The notes: generated by a model from the sequence alone, not told the origin. Positions 42,793 to 51,465 are shown, counted from the stretch's first letter. The stretch: DNA of 64,000 nt from an uncultured Eubacteriales bacterium (GCA_934491515.1 CAKSTF010000003.1:62001-126000); one strand, 5' to 3'. Program-made: numbers and translations.

Positions 42793-44343
42793 TCAGCAAA
42801 CGGGAATAAGCAGCGTTTTGTCGGTTTTAAGAACATCGTCTTCGGTTTCGTTTATTCTTTTAACCTCGTCTATATCCGCAAGATATTTTGATGCTATATC
42901 CCATATGCTTTCTCCTGCAGAGGCAAAGTAGACCACCATAGCACATTCAAGACACCTGTGCGCCGGTCTTTCCTCGTCAACCGTAATATCTACTACCGGA
43001 TTTAGCCGTTCACGTTCGTAAACCGCAGCGTTTACCCCGATATCCGCCCTTACATCCACGTTTGAATCGGCGGTAAGGGTGTAGGAGCATGACTGTACCG
43101 TTATCTGCGGTTCCGCAAAAAGCGAATCACAGCAGTTGCTTACGGCATAACGGTAGTTGAAAGGTATTTCCCTTTCATAAAAAGCGGGCACGCCGTCTGC
43201 GTCCTCAACTATCATACTTACCGCGATTATGCCGTCGGCAACAAAGGCGCCGTCCTCAAACCTTGAAGAGGTGCTTTTTATATTACACCAAAGATCGGTG
43301 ACCTTGGCTATCTGCCCTTCTTCAAAAGGTAATGTTCCCTTAACGGCAAAGGTTTCGTTTATATTGTCGGCTATTCTGTTTATATTCAGTTCGCCTTTTG
43401 TAACCGCGGTTTCGTATTTTCTTGAATAGGCGTCAAGCAGAAGCGTTACTTCGTTATTGCAAAAAGTTTTGACGCACAAAAGGACCTTGGCGTTTATTGA
43501 AAAACCGCGCGTTCTGCCGTCGGCGTCGGACTTCGGTTTAATTTCAAGCGCCGCTATCTCGGCTGTAACGTCAAGCCCGCAATCTTCGCCGGTGCTGTCG
43601 GTCTCTATTATTCCGCTTAAGGGTATGTCTTCCCTAAGTGTTACTATTTCTCCGTCATCATTGCAGTAAAGCAGATTTATACCGAGTTCGCCCTTAACAA
43701 CCGCCTTTCCGGCAAGAAGTTTGCTTTCCTTTACCGTGGCGGTGCCGTCGTACCTTATAATGCAGTTGACATCCTTGGCCCCTGCGCCGATTTCGGTTTC
43801 TTCCTCGATAATAAGGCTTTTTTCTCCGCAGAACATCGGCATATATGCCGATACCGTTTTACGCATTATCTCAACATCGGGGCTGTCGATATCGGATATT
43901 GCTTCAAACGCCGCCATTTCGGTTGCGGTAACGGTTATGCTTACCGCCCCGTGAACATCAATCTTTCTGGCGGTCACCGCACGGCAGTTGATATAATCGG
44001 TAGCGGCGCGGGCGCAAAGGCAGATGTTGCCGTCAAACCCCTGCGTTTCAAAGTTCTTTGAAAACGGATACTGATACTCGTAAGAATTAAGCATATTATC
44101 GTTATCGGCATATATAACGGTTACGGTAACCGTGCCCTCGCAGGTGACCGAAGTTCCGTTAGTCCCTTTAGAGGATATCCGCGCGACCGCACAGCATTTA
44201 AGTATCCGTGAAACATCGGGATAATATTCGGGCAAGGTAAAGTCAATATCTATCGGTTGTTCCGCCGATTCGCTTAAAACGGTTTTATTTTCATAAATCA
44301 ACGCCTTGACGATTTTATCTTCCATACTGTACGCACGCTCCAT
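42793..44343 (-). CDS. SPOCS (DUF3794) and LysM domain protein, SipL-like spore envelope factor
   Basis: The 516 residues show repeated beta-rich DUF3794/SPOCS domains (e.g. DIDFTLPEYYPDVSRILKCC near residue 33, with similar units near 185 and 330) and a C-terminal LysM domain (VYFASAGESIWDIASKY, VKRINETEDDVLKTDKTLLI, about 465-513). Clostridial SipL has this architecture and binds SpoIVA through LysM to anchor the spore coat to the forespore. That function is the best guess and implies a sporulating organism. The start is ATG at 44343, but its ribosome site is weak; the ATG at 44325 (MEDK...) is an alternative. A sporulation-specific promoter would be expected but could not be assigned with confidence. 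Confidence 0.82.
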   Translation of the reverse strand: MERAYSMEDKIVKALIYENKTVLSESAEQPIDIDFTLPEYYPDVSRILKCCAVARISSKGTNGTSVTCEGTVTVTVIYADNDNMLNSYEYQYPFSKNFETQGFDGNICLCARAATDYINCRAVTARKIDVHGAVSITVTATEMAAFEAISDIDSPDVEIMRKTVSAYMPMFCGEKSLIIEEETEIGAGAKDVNCIIRYDGTATVKESKLLAGKAVVKGELGINLLYCNDDGEIVTLREDIPLSGIIETDSTGEDCGLDVTAEIAALEIKPKSDADGRTRGFSINAKVLLCVKTFCNNEVTLLLDAYSRKYETAVTKGELNINRIADNINETFAVKGTLPFEEGQIAKVTDLWCNIKSTSSRFEDGAFVADGIIAVSMIVEDADGVPAFYEREIPFNYRYAVSNCCDSLFAEPQITVQSCSYTLTADSNVDVRADIGVNAAVYERERLNPVVDITVDEERPAHRCLECAMVVYFASAGESIWDIASKYLADIDEVKRINETEDDVLKTDKTLLIPVC

Positions 44344-44395
44344 ATTGTTCTTTTTACTTCAATATATTCGCGCGCCGTGCGTAATATGCAAACTG

Positions 44396-44424
44396 AAAAA
44401 AACGAGGCGTACGCCCCGTTTTTT
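44396..44424 (-). terminator. Terminator of the galU-HAD operon
   Basis: The stem AAAACGGGGCG / CGCCTCGTTTT (one G.T) with a small loop, followed by T-rich sequence on the minus strand, overlaps the HAD stop codon. Confidence 0.7.
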
Positions 44425-45103
44425 AAAGTATTTTTTTAAGTTCCGATAATTCTTTTACGGTGTATGTAGGCGAAAACAGTCTTTCTTCTCCGAAAGCATC
44501 GAGCCAGCAGGTGTCTATGCCGGCGTTTATGCCGCCCTTTATATCGGAAGTCATTGAATCGCCTATAATAAGAATCCTGCTTTTGTCCTTTTCGAGAGTG
44601 TTTGCCGTGACAAAATCAAAATATTCACGGGAAGGTTTTTGCGAACCTACCTCTTCCGATACAAAAATACCGTCAAAAAACTCCGAGAGTCCCGATTCGC
44701 TTATCCGCTTATACTGCGTTTTGGCAACTCCGTTGGTTGTAGCAAAAATGCGGTATCCGGTACCTTTTAGATATCCAAGTATTTCCCGGGCAAAGGGCAT
44801 TTTAAAATGACAGGCGGAAAGTTCATGAAAATAGTCGGCATTGACAGCCGCAGGGTCGTCCGCCGCCCCCAGTTTTTCCAAGGTTTCCTTAAAGCGCGCC
44901 ACCAATATATCGTCGCGTTTCATAATTCCTTTTTCGTACTTTTCCCAATAACTTTTATTTATCGCGGAATAAAGCGCCACCGTGCCGTTGTCCGACGGCA
45001 GACCGTGCTTTTCAAACACCTTTTTTACGGCGTGGGTTTCCGAAGCGTAAAAGTCGAGAAGGGTATTGTCGATATCAAAATAAAGGGTTGTATATTTTTT
45101 CAT
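44423..45103 (-). CDS. HAD-superfamily phosphatase, YjjG-type nucleotidase
   Basis: The 226 residues show all HAD motifs: motif I YFDIDNTLLDF (residues 8-18, nucleophile Asp9 and Asp11), motif II FATTNGVAKTQ near 118, the lysine in GSQKPSREYFDF near 152, and motif IV ILIIGDSMTSDIKGGINAGI near 172. The cap and the TTNG motif fit the YjjG/YfnB subfamily, whose members act on (non-canonical) pyrimidine or other nucleoside monophosphates. It overlaps the galU stop by 4 bases (ATGA). Confidence 0.9.
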   Translation of the reverse strand: MKKYTTLYFDIDNTLLDFYASETHAVKKVFEKHGLPSDNGTVALYSAINKSYWEKYEKGIMKRDDILVARFKETLEKLGAADDPAAVNADYFHELSACHFKMPFAREILGYLKGTGYRIFATTNGVAKTQYKRISESGLSEFFDGIFVSEEVGSQKPSREYFDFVTANTLEKDKSRILIIGDSMTSDIKGGINAGIDTCWLDAFGEERLFSPTYTVKELSELKKIL

Positions 45104-45969
45104 AAGGTTTTTGCTATTTCCTTTAAATATTTCCTGAAATCCGCGCCTATTTCACTGTGGTTAAGCGCCACTTCAACGTTTGCTTTCATTATGCCGAGTT
45201 TGTTTCCCATATCGTAGCGCGTGCCGCTGAAATCAACCCCCAACATATCGCCGCTGCGCGCAAACTGCGCCATTGCGTCGGTAAGCTGAAGTTCGCCGCC
45301 CGCGCCCAACGGCGTTTTTTCGAGAATATCGAAAATTTCGGGTTTAAGCACGCACCTGCCAAGTATGGAAAAGTTTGAAAATTTGGTTTCAAGGCTCGGC
45401 TTTTCAATCATATCGGTAACGTTGTAAAGTTTATCGCCCACAGGTTCCGCTTTAAGCGAACTGTATTTTACGATAAGTTCATCGGGTACCTGTTTTATTC
45501 CCACAACGTTCTTGCCGTACTTTTCACAGGCTTCGCACAGTTCGCCTATCGCCGGAACGTCGCCTATTATAACGTCGTCGCCGTAAAGCACTGCAAAAGG
45601 CTCGTCGCCTGCAAAACTGCGCGCGCGAAGCACCGCGTCGCCCAATCCGCGGGTCTCTTTTTGGCGCAGGAAAAAGATATTGGCCATATCTGCCACCGCG
45701 GAAAGTTCCTTTACCGTGTCGGTTTTGCCCTTGGCGGCAAGATTGCTTTCAAGTTCAAAGGAATGGTCAAAATGGTCCTCGATAATATCTTTGCCGCGAT
45801 TGGTGATTATAAGTATATCCTTTATCCCTGCCGCAACGGCTTCCTCCACTATGTACTGGATAGCGGGTTTATCCACTATCGGGAGCATTTCTTTAGGGCA
45901 GGCTTTGGACGCCGGAAGCACCCTTGTACCAAGTCCCGCCGCAGGGATGATAGCCTTTGTAATCTTCAT
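45100..45969 (-). CDS. galU: UTP-glucose-1-phosphate uridylyltransferase
   Basis: GalU makes UDP-glucose from UTP and glucose 1-phosphate, used for wall polysaccharides, teichoic acid decoration and glycolipids. The nucleotide-binding start is AIIPAAGLGTRVLPASKACP (residues 7-26), followed by PKEMLPIVDKPAIQYIVEEA, FAVLYGDDVII near 130 and GAGGELQLTDAM near 220. The 289 residues are standard. The glucose 1-phosphate could come in part from the glycogen phosphorylase elsewhere in the window. The start ATG has GAGG upstream. Confidence 0.96.
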   Translation of the reverse strand: MKITKAIIPAAGLGTRVLPASKACPKEMLPIVDKPAIQYIVEEAVAAGIKDILIITNRGKDIIEDHFDHSFELESNLAAKGKTDTVKELSAVADMANIFFLRQKETRGLGDAVLRARSFAGDEPFAVLYGDDVIIGDVPAIGELCEACEKYGKNVVGIKQVPDELIVKYSSLKAEPVGDKLYNVTDMIEKPSLETKFSNFSILGRCVLKPEIFDILEKTPLGAGGELQLTDAMAQFARSGDMLGVDFSGTRYDMGNKLGIMKANVEVALNHSEIGADFRKYLKEIAKTL

Positions 45970-45982
45970 AATTTTTCCTCAC

Positions 45983-46960
45983 TCAAACAATTCTTGTAAG
46001 ATATCCAAATATCGGTAAAATAAAGGCAAATGCCGTTATAAGCAGCGCCACCGCGCCGCCTGAGGTTCCGCCCGCTATCGACAGACCTATTTTATAATAC
46101 CGCGGGTCGGGATTTAAAGCCATATATCGCTTTATGCTTTTTACAACGAATTTTTTATAAAGTTTTGTGGCAAAAAGTCCCGTAAGAATAGTGACCGCAG
46201 TAGAAAAAAACGAATACATGCTGCTTGCAGCATCGTAAAGTACAAACTCGTCGTTTTCCGCCGGAATAATCGTATCGTCCTCTGCAAGAATTCCCGATTC
46301 CCTTGCATTATTTCCGGGAAGTCCGGCGTTATATGATACCAGAACCGCAGAAAAAAGCACCAGCGTTACCGCTGCGGCTATAAATCCCCACTTGTACATT
46401 TTGCGGTAGAAAAACCAAACGGCGGCGCCTAAAGGTCCTAAGAAAAAGGAAAGCGCGGCAGCAGCCCAGTTCCACGAAACCTTTGAACCGGAAACCTGCA
46501 TATCCGAAAATTTCTTTACGTATTTGCCCGCTTTTTTCCCTATAAATGCGGAAATATCCTCCGTGGGAATACCGTCTATACTGTCAATAACAGAACCGTA
46601 CGGCGTGTAGGTAAAAGAGGGCGTTGCGGTATAAGAATTACCCTCTTCTGTGCCGAAACCGAAATTTTCGTTTTTGCCCTGCGCGTTTGTGCTTTCCTGC
46701 GCGGACGAATTCCCGTCCGGTTTGTTTTCATCGGTACAGCCGTCGCCGTACTTCCAGTCGGGATCGGCAAAATCTTCCGCCGCACTGTTCAAAACAAGGG
46801 GAATATCCACCGTTTTCCCCTTGCGGCGTTTTTTTCTTTCCGTCTTACGCCTGCCGCTTTCGGGAAGGGGTTTCAGCGGTGCGCCGCAGTTTTTGCAGAA
46901 ATAATACTCGCTTTCGTTTACTTCCGAACATTCGGGACAAATATTTTCCTTGTTTTCCAT
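45983..46960 (-). CDS. Zinc-ribbon membrane protein with DUF2628-like region
   Basis: The 325 residues begin with a zinc ribbon (ICPECSEVNESEYYFCKNCG, residues about 7-26), then a basic, low-complexity linker rich in Lys, Arg, Gly and Asn. A C-terminal membrane region of about four helices follows, including WNWAAAALSFFLGPLGAAVW and FFYRKMYKWG, a DUF2628-like motif. The TTG at 47008 is rejected; the ATG at 46960 has AGGAG about 9 bases upstream. It is a paralogue in layout of the preceding RING-type gene: cysteine domain, linker, then a YRKMYK-containing membrane domain. The role is unknown; protein quality control or membrane scaffolding has been suggested for similar proteins, without proof. 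Confidence 0.72.
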   Translation of the reverse strand: MENKENICPECSEVNESEYYFCKNCGAPLKPLPESGRRKTERKKRRKGKTVDIPLVLNSAAEDFADPDWKYGDGCTDENKPDGNSSAQESTNAQGKNENFGFGTEEGNSYTATPSFTYTPYGSVIDSIDGIPTEDISAFIGKKAGKYVKKFSDMQVSGSKVSWNWAAAALSFFLGPLGAAVWFFYRKMYKWGFIAAAVTLVLFSAVLVSYNAGLPGNNARESGILAEDDTIIPAENDEFVLYDAASSMYSFFSTAVTILTGLFATKLYKKFVVKSIKRYMALNPDPRYYKIGLSIAGGTSGGAVALLITAFAFILPIFGYLTRIV

Positions 46961-46985
46961 AAACTCAGATCTCCTGAAAAATATT

Positions 46986-47915
46986 CTAAATTCCGGCAAG
47001 CGCCGCAATAATTCCCGGAATATAACTTACCGCGGCAAGACCTACGGCAAACATAAATATGTTAATGCCGCCCCTGCGGCGCATATCCTCCTCAATATCA
47101 CTGCTGTTTTCTTTTATATCCTTTACCGCCGCTATGCAGTGATTGCGGTATATAAAGTCCCCGAAAATTCCGCATAAAATACGAAGAACTATATTAAGCA
47201 CGCTGCCTGCCGCTGCAGATATGATTGCAGGAACGCCTATCCTGCCCAGATTTTCGCTTAAAACCGTAAGCGCCTGCGAATAAACATCGGTACTGTCCGA
47301 AATAAACGAAGCAAGCGCCGACTGTAACGGGAACACAAGCATTGTAAGCGCTATTGTAACCGCGCCTATAACGGCGCCTATCTTATACATCTTGCGGCTT
47401 AAAAACCAACCGCATGGGAATAAAAAAGCAAGCCAGTTGAAAGACGCCTTTTTGCCGAGTTTATTTGCGGCAAATTTCGGTATATACCTTTGCGTGTTAA
47501 GTATGACAAACTCTTTCATTTCGTCTGCGGTAACGCCGTCGCCCAAATCCATATCGGCAGGAACGCCGCCCAAAAAATCAAACTGAAAAGCAGCGCCGCC
47601 CGCGCGTGCAGGGTTAGGTGCGCCGCAGTTTCCGCAGGAACTGTCCGCCGCGTTATATACGTTTCCGCACATAGCGCATTTTATTCTTTTTACGCCGTCG
47701 CTGTTGGAGGCGTCGGGTCTTATCGCAGCCGCATTTTTTGAAGAGTCATACTGTTCGGGCGTGCCGTGCTTATCTTCAAGCGCGCAGTGCCCTATTTCGT
47801 TATAACATTCCCTGTGATGCGGCGCGCCGCATACGGGGCAGTACACAACATCATCGTCATCAAACAGATACGCATGGCATGCGCTGCAGGTAAGTTTTGA
47901 ACCGTTTTCGTTCAT
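46986..47915 (-). CDS. Prokaryotic RING-type finger and zinc-ribbon membrane protein
   Basis: The N-terminus has a treble-clef RING-like cluster: CSACHAYLFDDDDVVYCPVC followed by GAPHHRECYNEIGHC (residues about 10-44), matching the Prok-RING_1 pattern. A second zinc ribbon (CAMCGNVYNAADSSCGNCG) lies near residue 80. The C-terminal half is a membrane region of about four helices with FNWLAFLFPCGWFLSRKMYK, the DUF2628-like motif. The 309 residues and the tandem paralogue downstream (25 bases between the reading frames) suggest two related components. A ubiquitin-ligase-like role is not implied by the fold alone. Confidence 0.75.
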   Translation of the reverse strand: MNENGSKLTCSACHAYLFDDDDVVYCPVCGAPHHRECYNEIGHCALEDKHGTPEQYDSSKNAAAIRPDASNSDGVKRIKCAMCGNVYNAADSSCGNCGAPNPARAGGAAFQFDFLGGVPADMDLGDGVTADEMKEFVILNTQRYIPKFAANKLGKKASFNWLAFLFPCGWFLSRKMYKIGAVIGAVTIALTMLVFPLQSALASFISDSTDVYSQALTVLSENLGRIGVPAIISAAAGSVLNIVLRILCGIFGDFIYRNHCIAAVKDIKENSSDIEEDMRRRGGINIFMFAVGLAAVSYIPGIIAALAGI

Positions 47916-47924
47916 ATATACTCC

Positions 47925-48458
47925 TTAATTCTTTTTGCAAACAACAAATCGGAATTTATCAAGATTTTCAAAAAGTTTAGCAAAGTATTCCCTGCCGTAA
48001 TCATGATATTTTCCGTTCTTTATCATAGAGGTAAGCACTTCGCGGCTTACCCACTTTGCTTCCGCCACTTCGGTTTCCTGCAAATGCAGGTCGCAGGCGG
48101 TAACATCGCTGTTTATCGCATACACGTCAAGCAGCGAATTTCTGCGCTTTATTCTGAACAGTTTTTTAAGCGTTTCCTCATCCGACATTATGCCCAATTC
48201 TTCAAAAAGTTCACGTTTTGCCGCTTTAAAAGAGTCCTCGCCTGCAACCGCCGCGCCGCCTGTGGCTGCCCATTCGCCGGGCATAAGCCTTTTTTTGTCC
48301 GAACGGCGCTGTATTAAAAGTTCACCGCTTGACGACACTATCCAGATATGCACCACAAGGTGATATTCACCCTGCTTTAATGCTCCTTTTCCGCGCACGG
48401 TAGTTTTTCCTATCTTCGCGCCGTTTGCGGAATAAATGTCCCATAATTCCACACTCAT
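47925..48458 (-). CDS. NUDIX hydrolase, isopentenyl-diphosphate-isomerase-like
   Basis: The 177 residues contain the complete NUDIX box G-x5-E-x7-REL-x-EELG (GGAAVAGEDSFKAAKRELFE, then ELGI) near residues 67-90. The N-terminal SVELWDIYSANGAKIG and the HLVVHIWIVSSSGELLIQRR segment fit the Idi-like/YfcD branch that hydrolyses nucleoside or other diphosphates. Type-1 IPP isomerase active-site residues are not clearly present, so isomerase activity is not claimed. The start overlaps the preceding gene's stop by 4 bases. Confidence 0.88.
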   Translation of the reverse strand: MSVELWDIYSANGAKIGKTTVRGKGALKQGEYHLVVHIWIVSSSGELLIQRRSDKKRLMPGEWAATGGAAVAGEDSFKAAKRELFEELGIMSDEETLKKLFRIKRRNSLLDVYAINSDVTACDLHLQETEVAEAKWVSREVLTSMIKNGKYHDYGREYFAKLFENLDKFRFVVCKKN

Positions 48459-49117
48459 CGTTTTTTAATTACCTCGCCGCTGTTTTTATATATGCTGTCC
48501 GGCGGAATAACACCCCTTACGGAAGAAAGCGGGTAAACGTTTGTGTTCCTGCCTATCACCGTGCCCGGATTTAAAACGCTGCCGCAGCCCACTTCAACAT
48601 TATCGCCCAAAAACGCGCCGACCTTTTTCATACCGGTGGAAATTTCCTTTTCCCATTTTATTACTACCGGCGTTTTATCCGACTTAACGTTTGAAGTTAT
48701 TGAGCCCGCGCCCATGTGCGAACGGTATCCCAGAATCGAATCGCCCACATAATTATAGTGCGGAACCTGAACGTTATCAAAAAGTATTACATTTTTAAGT
48801 TCGGTAGAATTGCCGACAACGCAGTTTTTTCCTATAAGAGCGTTTCCCCTTATAAAGGCACAGTGCCGTATTTCGGCACCTTCTTCAATAATGCAGGGCG
48901 GATTTATGCACGCGCTTTTTGCCACCTTTGCGCCTTTTGATATAAAAACGCCGGGCGCTGTTTCTTCAAACTTTTCCGGGTCGAGCGTTTTCGATAATCC
49001 GATAATAAAATCGGATATTCGGGGCAACGCTTCAAACGGATAAGTAACTTCCGCCAAAAGCGGCGCTGCCGCCGTATGCGAAAGATCGAAAAGTTCTTCA
49101 ACCTTTATACACTGCAT
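48455..49117 (-). CDS. Left-handed beta-helix (hexapeptide-repeat) transferase-like protein
   Basis: The 220 residues have an N-terminal cap and then hexapeptide repeats from about residue 55 to 200 (GVFISKGAKVAKSACINPPC, IIEEGAEIRHCAFIRGNALI, VGAFLGDNVEVGCGSVLNPG). VGDSILGYRSHMGAGSIT and SNVKSD resemble the acetyltransferase domain of GlmU (GaGtit.N.dg). There is no nucleotidyltransferase domain. Such stand-alone proteins are often annotated as UDP-GlcNAc pyrophosphorylase-like, but only an acyltransferase fold is visible. It is the first gene of a probable operon reaching galU and the HAD gene. Its ribosome site is GGGAGG. Confidence 0.85.
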   Translation of the reverse strand: MQCIKVEELFDLSHTAAAPLLAEVTYPFEALPRISDFIIGLSKTLDPEKFEETAPGVFISKGAKVAKSACINPPCIIEEGAEIRHCAFIRGNALIGKNCVVGNSTELKNVILFDNVQVPHYNYVGDSILGYRSHMGAGSITSNVKSDKTPVVIKWEKEISTGMKKVGAFLGDNVEVGCGSVLNPGTVIGRNTNVYPLSSVRGVIPPDSIYKNSGEVIKKR

Positions 49118-49178
49118 TCTTGCACCTCCCTAAAATATGCACGCCGCATTTTGCGCACGCGCCGAGTCTTTAAAAGAT

Positions 49179-49207
49179 ATTATACCAATAATATGAATTT
49201 TTTTCAA
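49179..49207 (-). promoter_or_regulatory. Promoter of the beta-helix/NUDIX/RING/galU operon
   Basis: On the minus strand: TTGAAA (49207-49202), 17 bases, TATAAT (49184-49179) with an extended TGG. Confidence 0.85.
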
Positions 49208-49224
49208 CATTTTGTGTTAAGCAC

Positions 49225-49253
49225 TTGTAAATAATGAAAAAATATATTATAAT
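49225..49253 (+). promoter_or_regulatory. Promoter of the SRP RNA gene (and dnaX)
   Basis: TTGTAA (49225-49230), 17 bases, TATAAT (49248-49253). The start site is expected near 49260. Confidence 0.85.
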
Positions 49254-49273
49254 GTTTTATGATCCTTGCATAT

Positions 49274-49412
49274 TGTGTCGTGCGAATGGGCGGGTCCTGT
49301 GCGATGGGAGACTGCGAACCATGTCAGGCGGGGAACCGAGCAGCATTAAGCAGTTTATCCCGTGCGCGCAGCAAATCGGCTCATTCGTACGACACAGTGT
49401 GCAAGTTTTTTT
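49274..49412 (+). ncRNA. ffs: Signal recognition particle RNA, small bacterial type
   Basis: The 4.5S-like SRP RNA binds Ffh and targets proteins to the membrane. The domain IV core is present: GTCAGG, a 3-bp stem CGG/CCG, the GGAA tetraloop (49332-49335) and the AGCAGC internal-loop strand (49339-49344). GGGTCCTGTGCGATGGGA and GAACCATGTCAGG match Firmicutes SRP RNA. The ends pair through a 14-bp helix (49275-49288 with 49382-49395, one G.U). A T7 run at 49406-49412 ends it. There is no Alu domain. The dnaX reading frame starts 22 bases later, the usual neighbour. The 5' end may lie upstream at about 49260. Confidence 0.93.
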
Positions 49413-49433
49413 AAGAAAAAACGGGGTGAATCA

Positions 49434-51116
49434 ATGGCATATCAGGCGCTTTACCGAAAATACCGTCCGCAGACTTTTTCGGATGTTGTGGGTCAGGACC
49501 ACATAACAAAAACGCTTAAAAACGGTATAGAAGAAGGCAGGATAGTGCACGCATATCTCTTTACGGGAACGCGCGGCACCGGTAAAACAACCTGCGCAAA
49601 AATACTTTCAAAGGCGGTAAACTGCCTTGACCCCCAAAACGGCGACCCCTGCGGCAAGTGTTCCGCCTGCCTTGCGGCAAATGCCGGAACCGCCACGGAT
49701 ATTGTTGAAATAGATGCGGCTTCAAACAACCGTGTGGACGATGTGCGCGAACTGCGCGATCAGGTGAATTTCCCGCCCGCTGCGCTTAAATACAGAGTGT
49801 ATATAATAGACGAGGTTCACATGCTTTCCGGCGGCGCTTTCAATGCGCTTCTGAAAACGCTTGAAGAACCGCCCGCGCACGTGATCTTCATTCTTGCCAC
49901 CACCGAAGTTCACAAACTTCCCGCAACCATACTTTCCCGCTGCCAGCGTTTTGATTTCAGGCGGATAGACAGCGATGTGATTGCCGCCCGTTTGCTTGAA
50001 ATAGCAGGCAAAGAAGGATTTTCCCTTACAAAAGAGGGCGCCGCGCTTATTGCCGGCGTTGCGGACGGTGCCATGCGTGATGCACTCGGTATCCTTGACC
50101 TTTGTGCGGCATCGGGCGAAGAAATAACCGAAGAAACAGTAGCAAGGGTTTGCTCCATGGCGGGCAACGACTACCTTCTGCACCTTGCCGATTATATAAA
50201 GGCCGGCGATACCGAAAAAGCCCTTATGCTTATAGACGAACTGCACGCATCCTCCGTAGATATGCAGCGTCTTACCTCGGAACTTATACGTCACTTCCGC
50301 GATATAATGATAATCAAAACGGTTAAAAGCGAAAAACTGCCGATAGTATGCTCTAAAAAGCGGCTTTCGGAACTTACGGTTCAGGCAGAAAAATTTGACG
50401 TAAGAGAAGTAATTGCAATACTTAACATACTGCAAAACGCCCGTGCGGAAATACAGTCGGACGGCGGCAGAACTTCCGTAGAAATGGCGCTTATCAGGCT
50501 TTGCAATCCCGAAATACGGCTTGACGCCGCAAGTCTTGAACTTCGCATAGCGGCGCTTGAATCGAAAATAAACAACCTGCGCGCGGCACCTGCTGCGGCA
50601 CGGCAGCCGGAATCCGCCGAAAACGGCAGCGCGGTTTCGGCGGACGTTTCCGAACAACCGCCCGAAATTTTAGGCTCCGATGCACCGCCGGCGGACGAAT
50701 ATCCGCAGGATTACGGACCCGAGACCGCAATTGCCGACGCCGCGGCAGAACCTGCCGAAAATACCGCCGCCTTTGAAACGGCGGCAAATACCGCAGATAC
50801 TGCGGACGAACGCCCTCTTCCCGAATGGGAGGACATTCTGGCGGTTCTTCAAACCACCTGCCCGATAATCGCAGGGGTTTTAGGTGATTCAAAGGCATAT
50901 ATTTACGGCGACCGTTTGCTTATCGACACCGAAAACAGCCAGTTCCGTTCACTTTACGGCGGCAAAAGCACCGTGTACCGTGAGTCGATACGCAAAGCCG
51001 CGGAAAAAATTCTTGGCAAAACGTACAAACTGGGTCCCTATAAAAAACACGAACCGGAAAAGGTCGGCGATCCGCTTGCCGCCTTTGCCGATAAATTAAA
51101 AGATCTTGAAAACTGA
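49434..51116 (+). CDS. dnaX: DNA polymerase III subunit tau/gamma
   Basis: DnaX is the clamp-loader ATPase. MAYQALYRKYRPQTFSDVVG at the start, Walker A FTGTRGTGKTT near residue 45, a zinc module (C-x8-C-x2-C-x2-C, CLDPQNGDPCGKCSAC, ~64-80), the DEVHML Walker B and the sensor-1/arginine-finger SRC motif (ILSRCQRFDF) are visible. Domain III follows, and the C-terminal tail (about 400-560) is Ala/Pro/Glu-rich before a conserved final domain. The 560 residues are the full tau type; no obvious slippery sequence for a gamma frameshift was seen. The start ATG at 49434 has GGGGTG upstream; the longer open frame overlaps the SRP RNA and is rejected. Confidence 0.96.
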   Translation: MAYQALYRKYRPQTFSDVVGQDHITKTLKNGIEEGRIVHAYLFTGTRGTGKTTCAKILSKAVNCLDPQNGDPCGKCSACLAANAGTATDIVEIDAASNNRVDDVRELRDQVNFPPAALKYRVYIIDEVHMLSGGAFNALLKTLEEPPAHVIFILATTEVHKLPATILSRCQRFDFRRIDSDVIAARLLEIAGKEGFSLTKEGAALIAGVADGAMRDALGILDLCAASGEEITEETVARVCSMAGNDYLLHLADYIKAGDTEKALMLIDELHASSVDMQRLTSELIRHFRDIMIIKTVKSEKLPIVCSKKRLSELTVQAEKFDVREVIAILNILQNARAEIQSDGGRTSVEMALIRLCNPEIRLDAASLELRIAALESKINNLRAAPAAARQPESAENGSAVSADVSEQPPEILGSDAPPADEYPQDYGPETAIADAAAEPAENTAAFETAANTADTADERPLPEWEDILAVLQTTCPIIAGVLGDSKAYIYGDRLLIDTENSQFRSLYGGKSTVYRESIRKAAEKILGKTYKLGPYKKHEPEKVGDPLAAFADKLKDLEN

Positions 51117-51127
51117 GAGGTAAAAAA

Positions 51128-51463
51128 ATGAAAGTAAGAATACCGAACTCCGGCGGCGGAAATATGAACCAGATGCTTCAAAAAGCCCAAAAAATGCAGG
51201 AAGATATGGCAGCGCTGCAGGAAGACCTTGAAAACCGCGAATACTCCGCCACTTCGGGCGGCGGTCTTATAGAGGTTACCGTAGACGGTAAACATCTTAT
51301 AAAATCACTTAAAATTAAACCTGAAGCGGTTGACCCGGACGACGCGGAAATGCTTGAAGACCTTATTACCGTTGCGGTAAACGAAGCAATACAGAACGCC
51401 GCAAAAACCGCCGAAAACGAGATGGGCGCCATAACCGGCGGACTTAATATACCGGGTCTTTAA
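51128..51463 (+). CDS. YbaB/EbfC-family nucleoid-associated protein
   Basis: The 111-residue dimeric DNA-binding protein belongs to the YbaB family. The sequence shows a Gly-rich start, then MNQMLQKAQKMQEDMAALQE and a central TSGGGLIEVTVDGKHLIKSL, the family hallmark. It lies between dnaX and recR, the conserved arrangement in most bacteria. The ribosome site is GAGAGG, 11 bases after the dnaX stop. Family members bind DNA without strong specificity. Confidence 0.95.
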   Translation: MKVRIPNSGGGNMNQMLQKAQKMQEDMAALQEDLENREYSATSGGGLIEVTVDGKHLIKSLKIKPEAVDPDDAEMLEDLITVAVNEAIQNAAKTAENEMGAITGGLNIPGL

Positions 51464-51465
51464 AG

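Noticed and set aside
44343..44400. Sporulation sigma-E promoter upstream of the SPOCS/LysM gene
   Set aside because: ATATT-like and CATA-like pieces are present, but spacing and match are too poor to call a promoter.
49722..50657. Minus-strand open frame of about 310 codons opposite dnaX
   Set aside because: Antisense shadow of an unmistakable dnaX; its product shows no motif.
49434..51116. Programmed frameshift in dnaX producing a gamma form
   Set aside because: No A-rich slippery heptamer followed by a hairpin was found in the middle of the gene.
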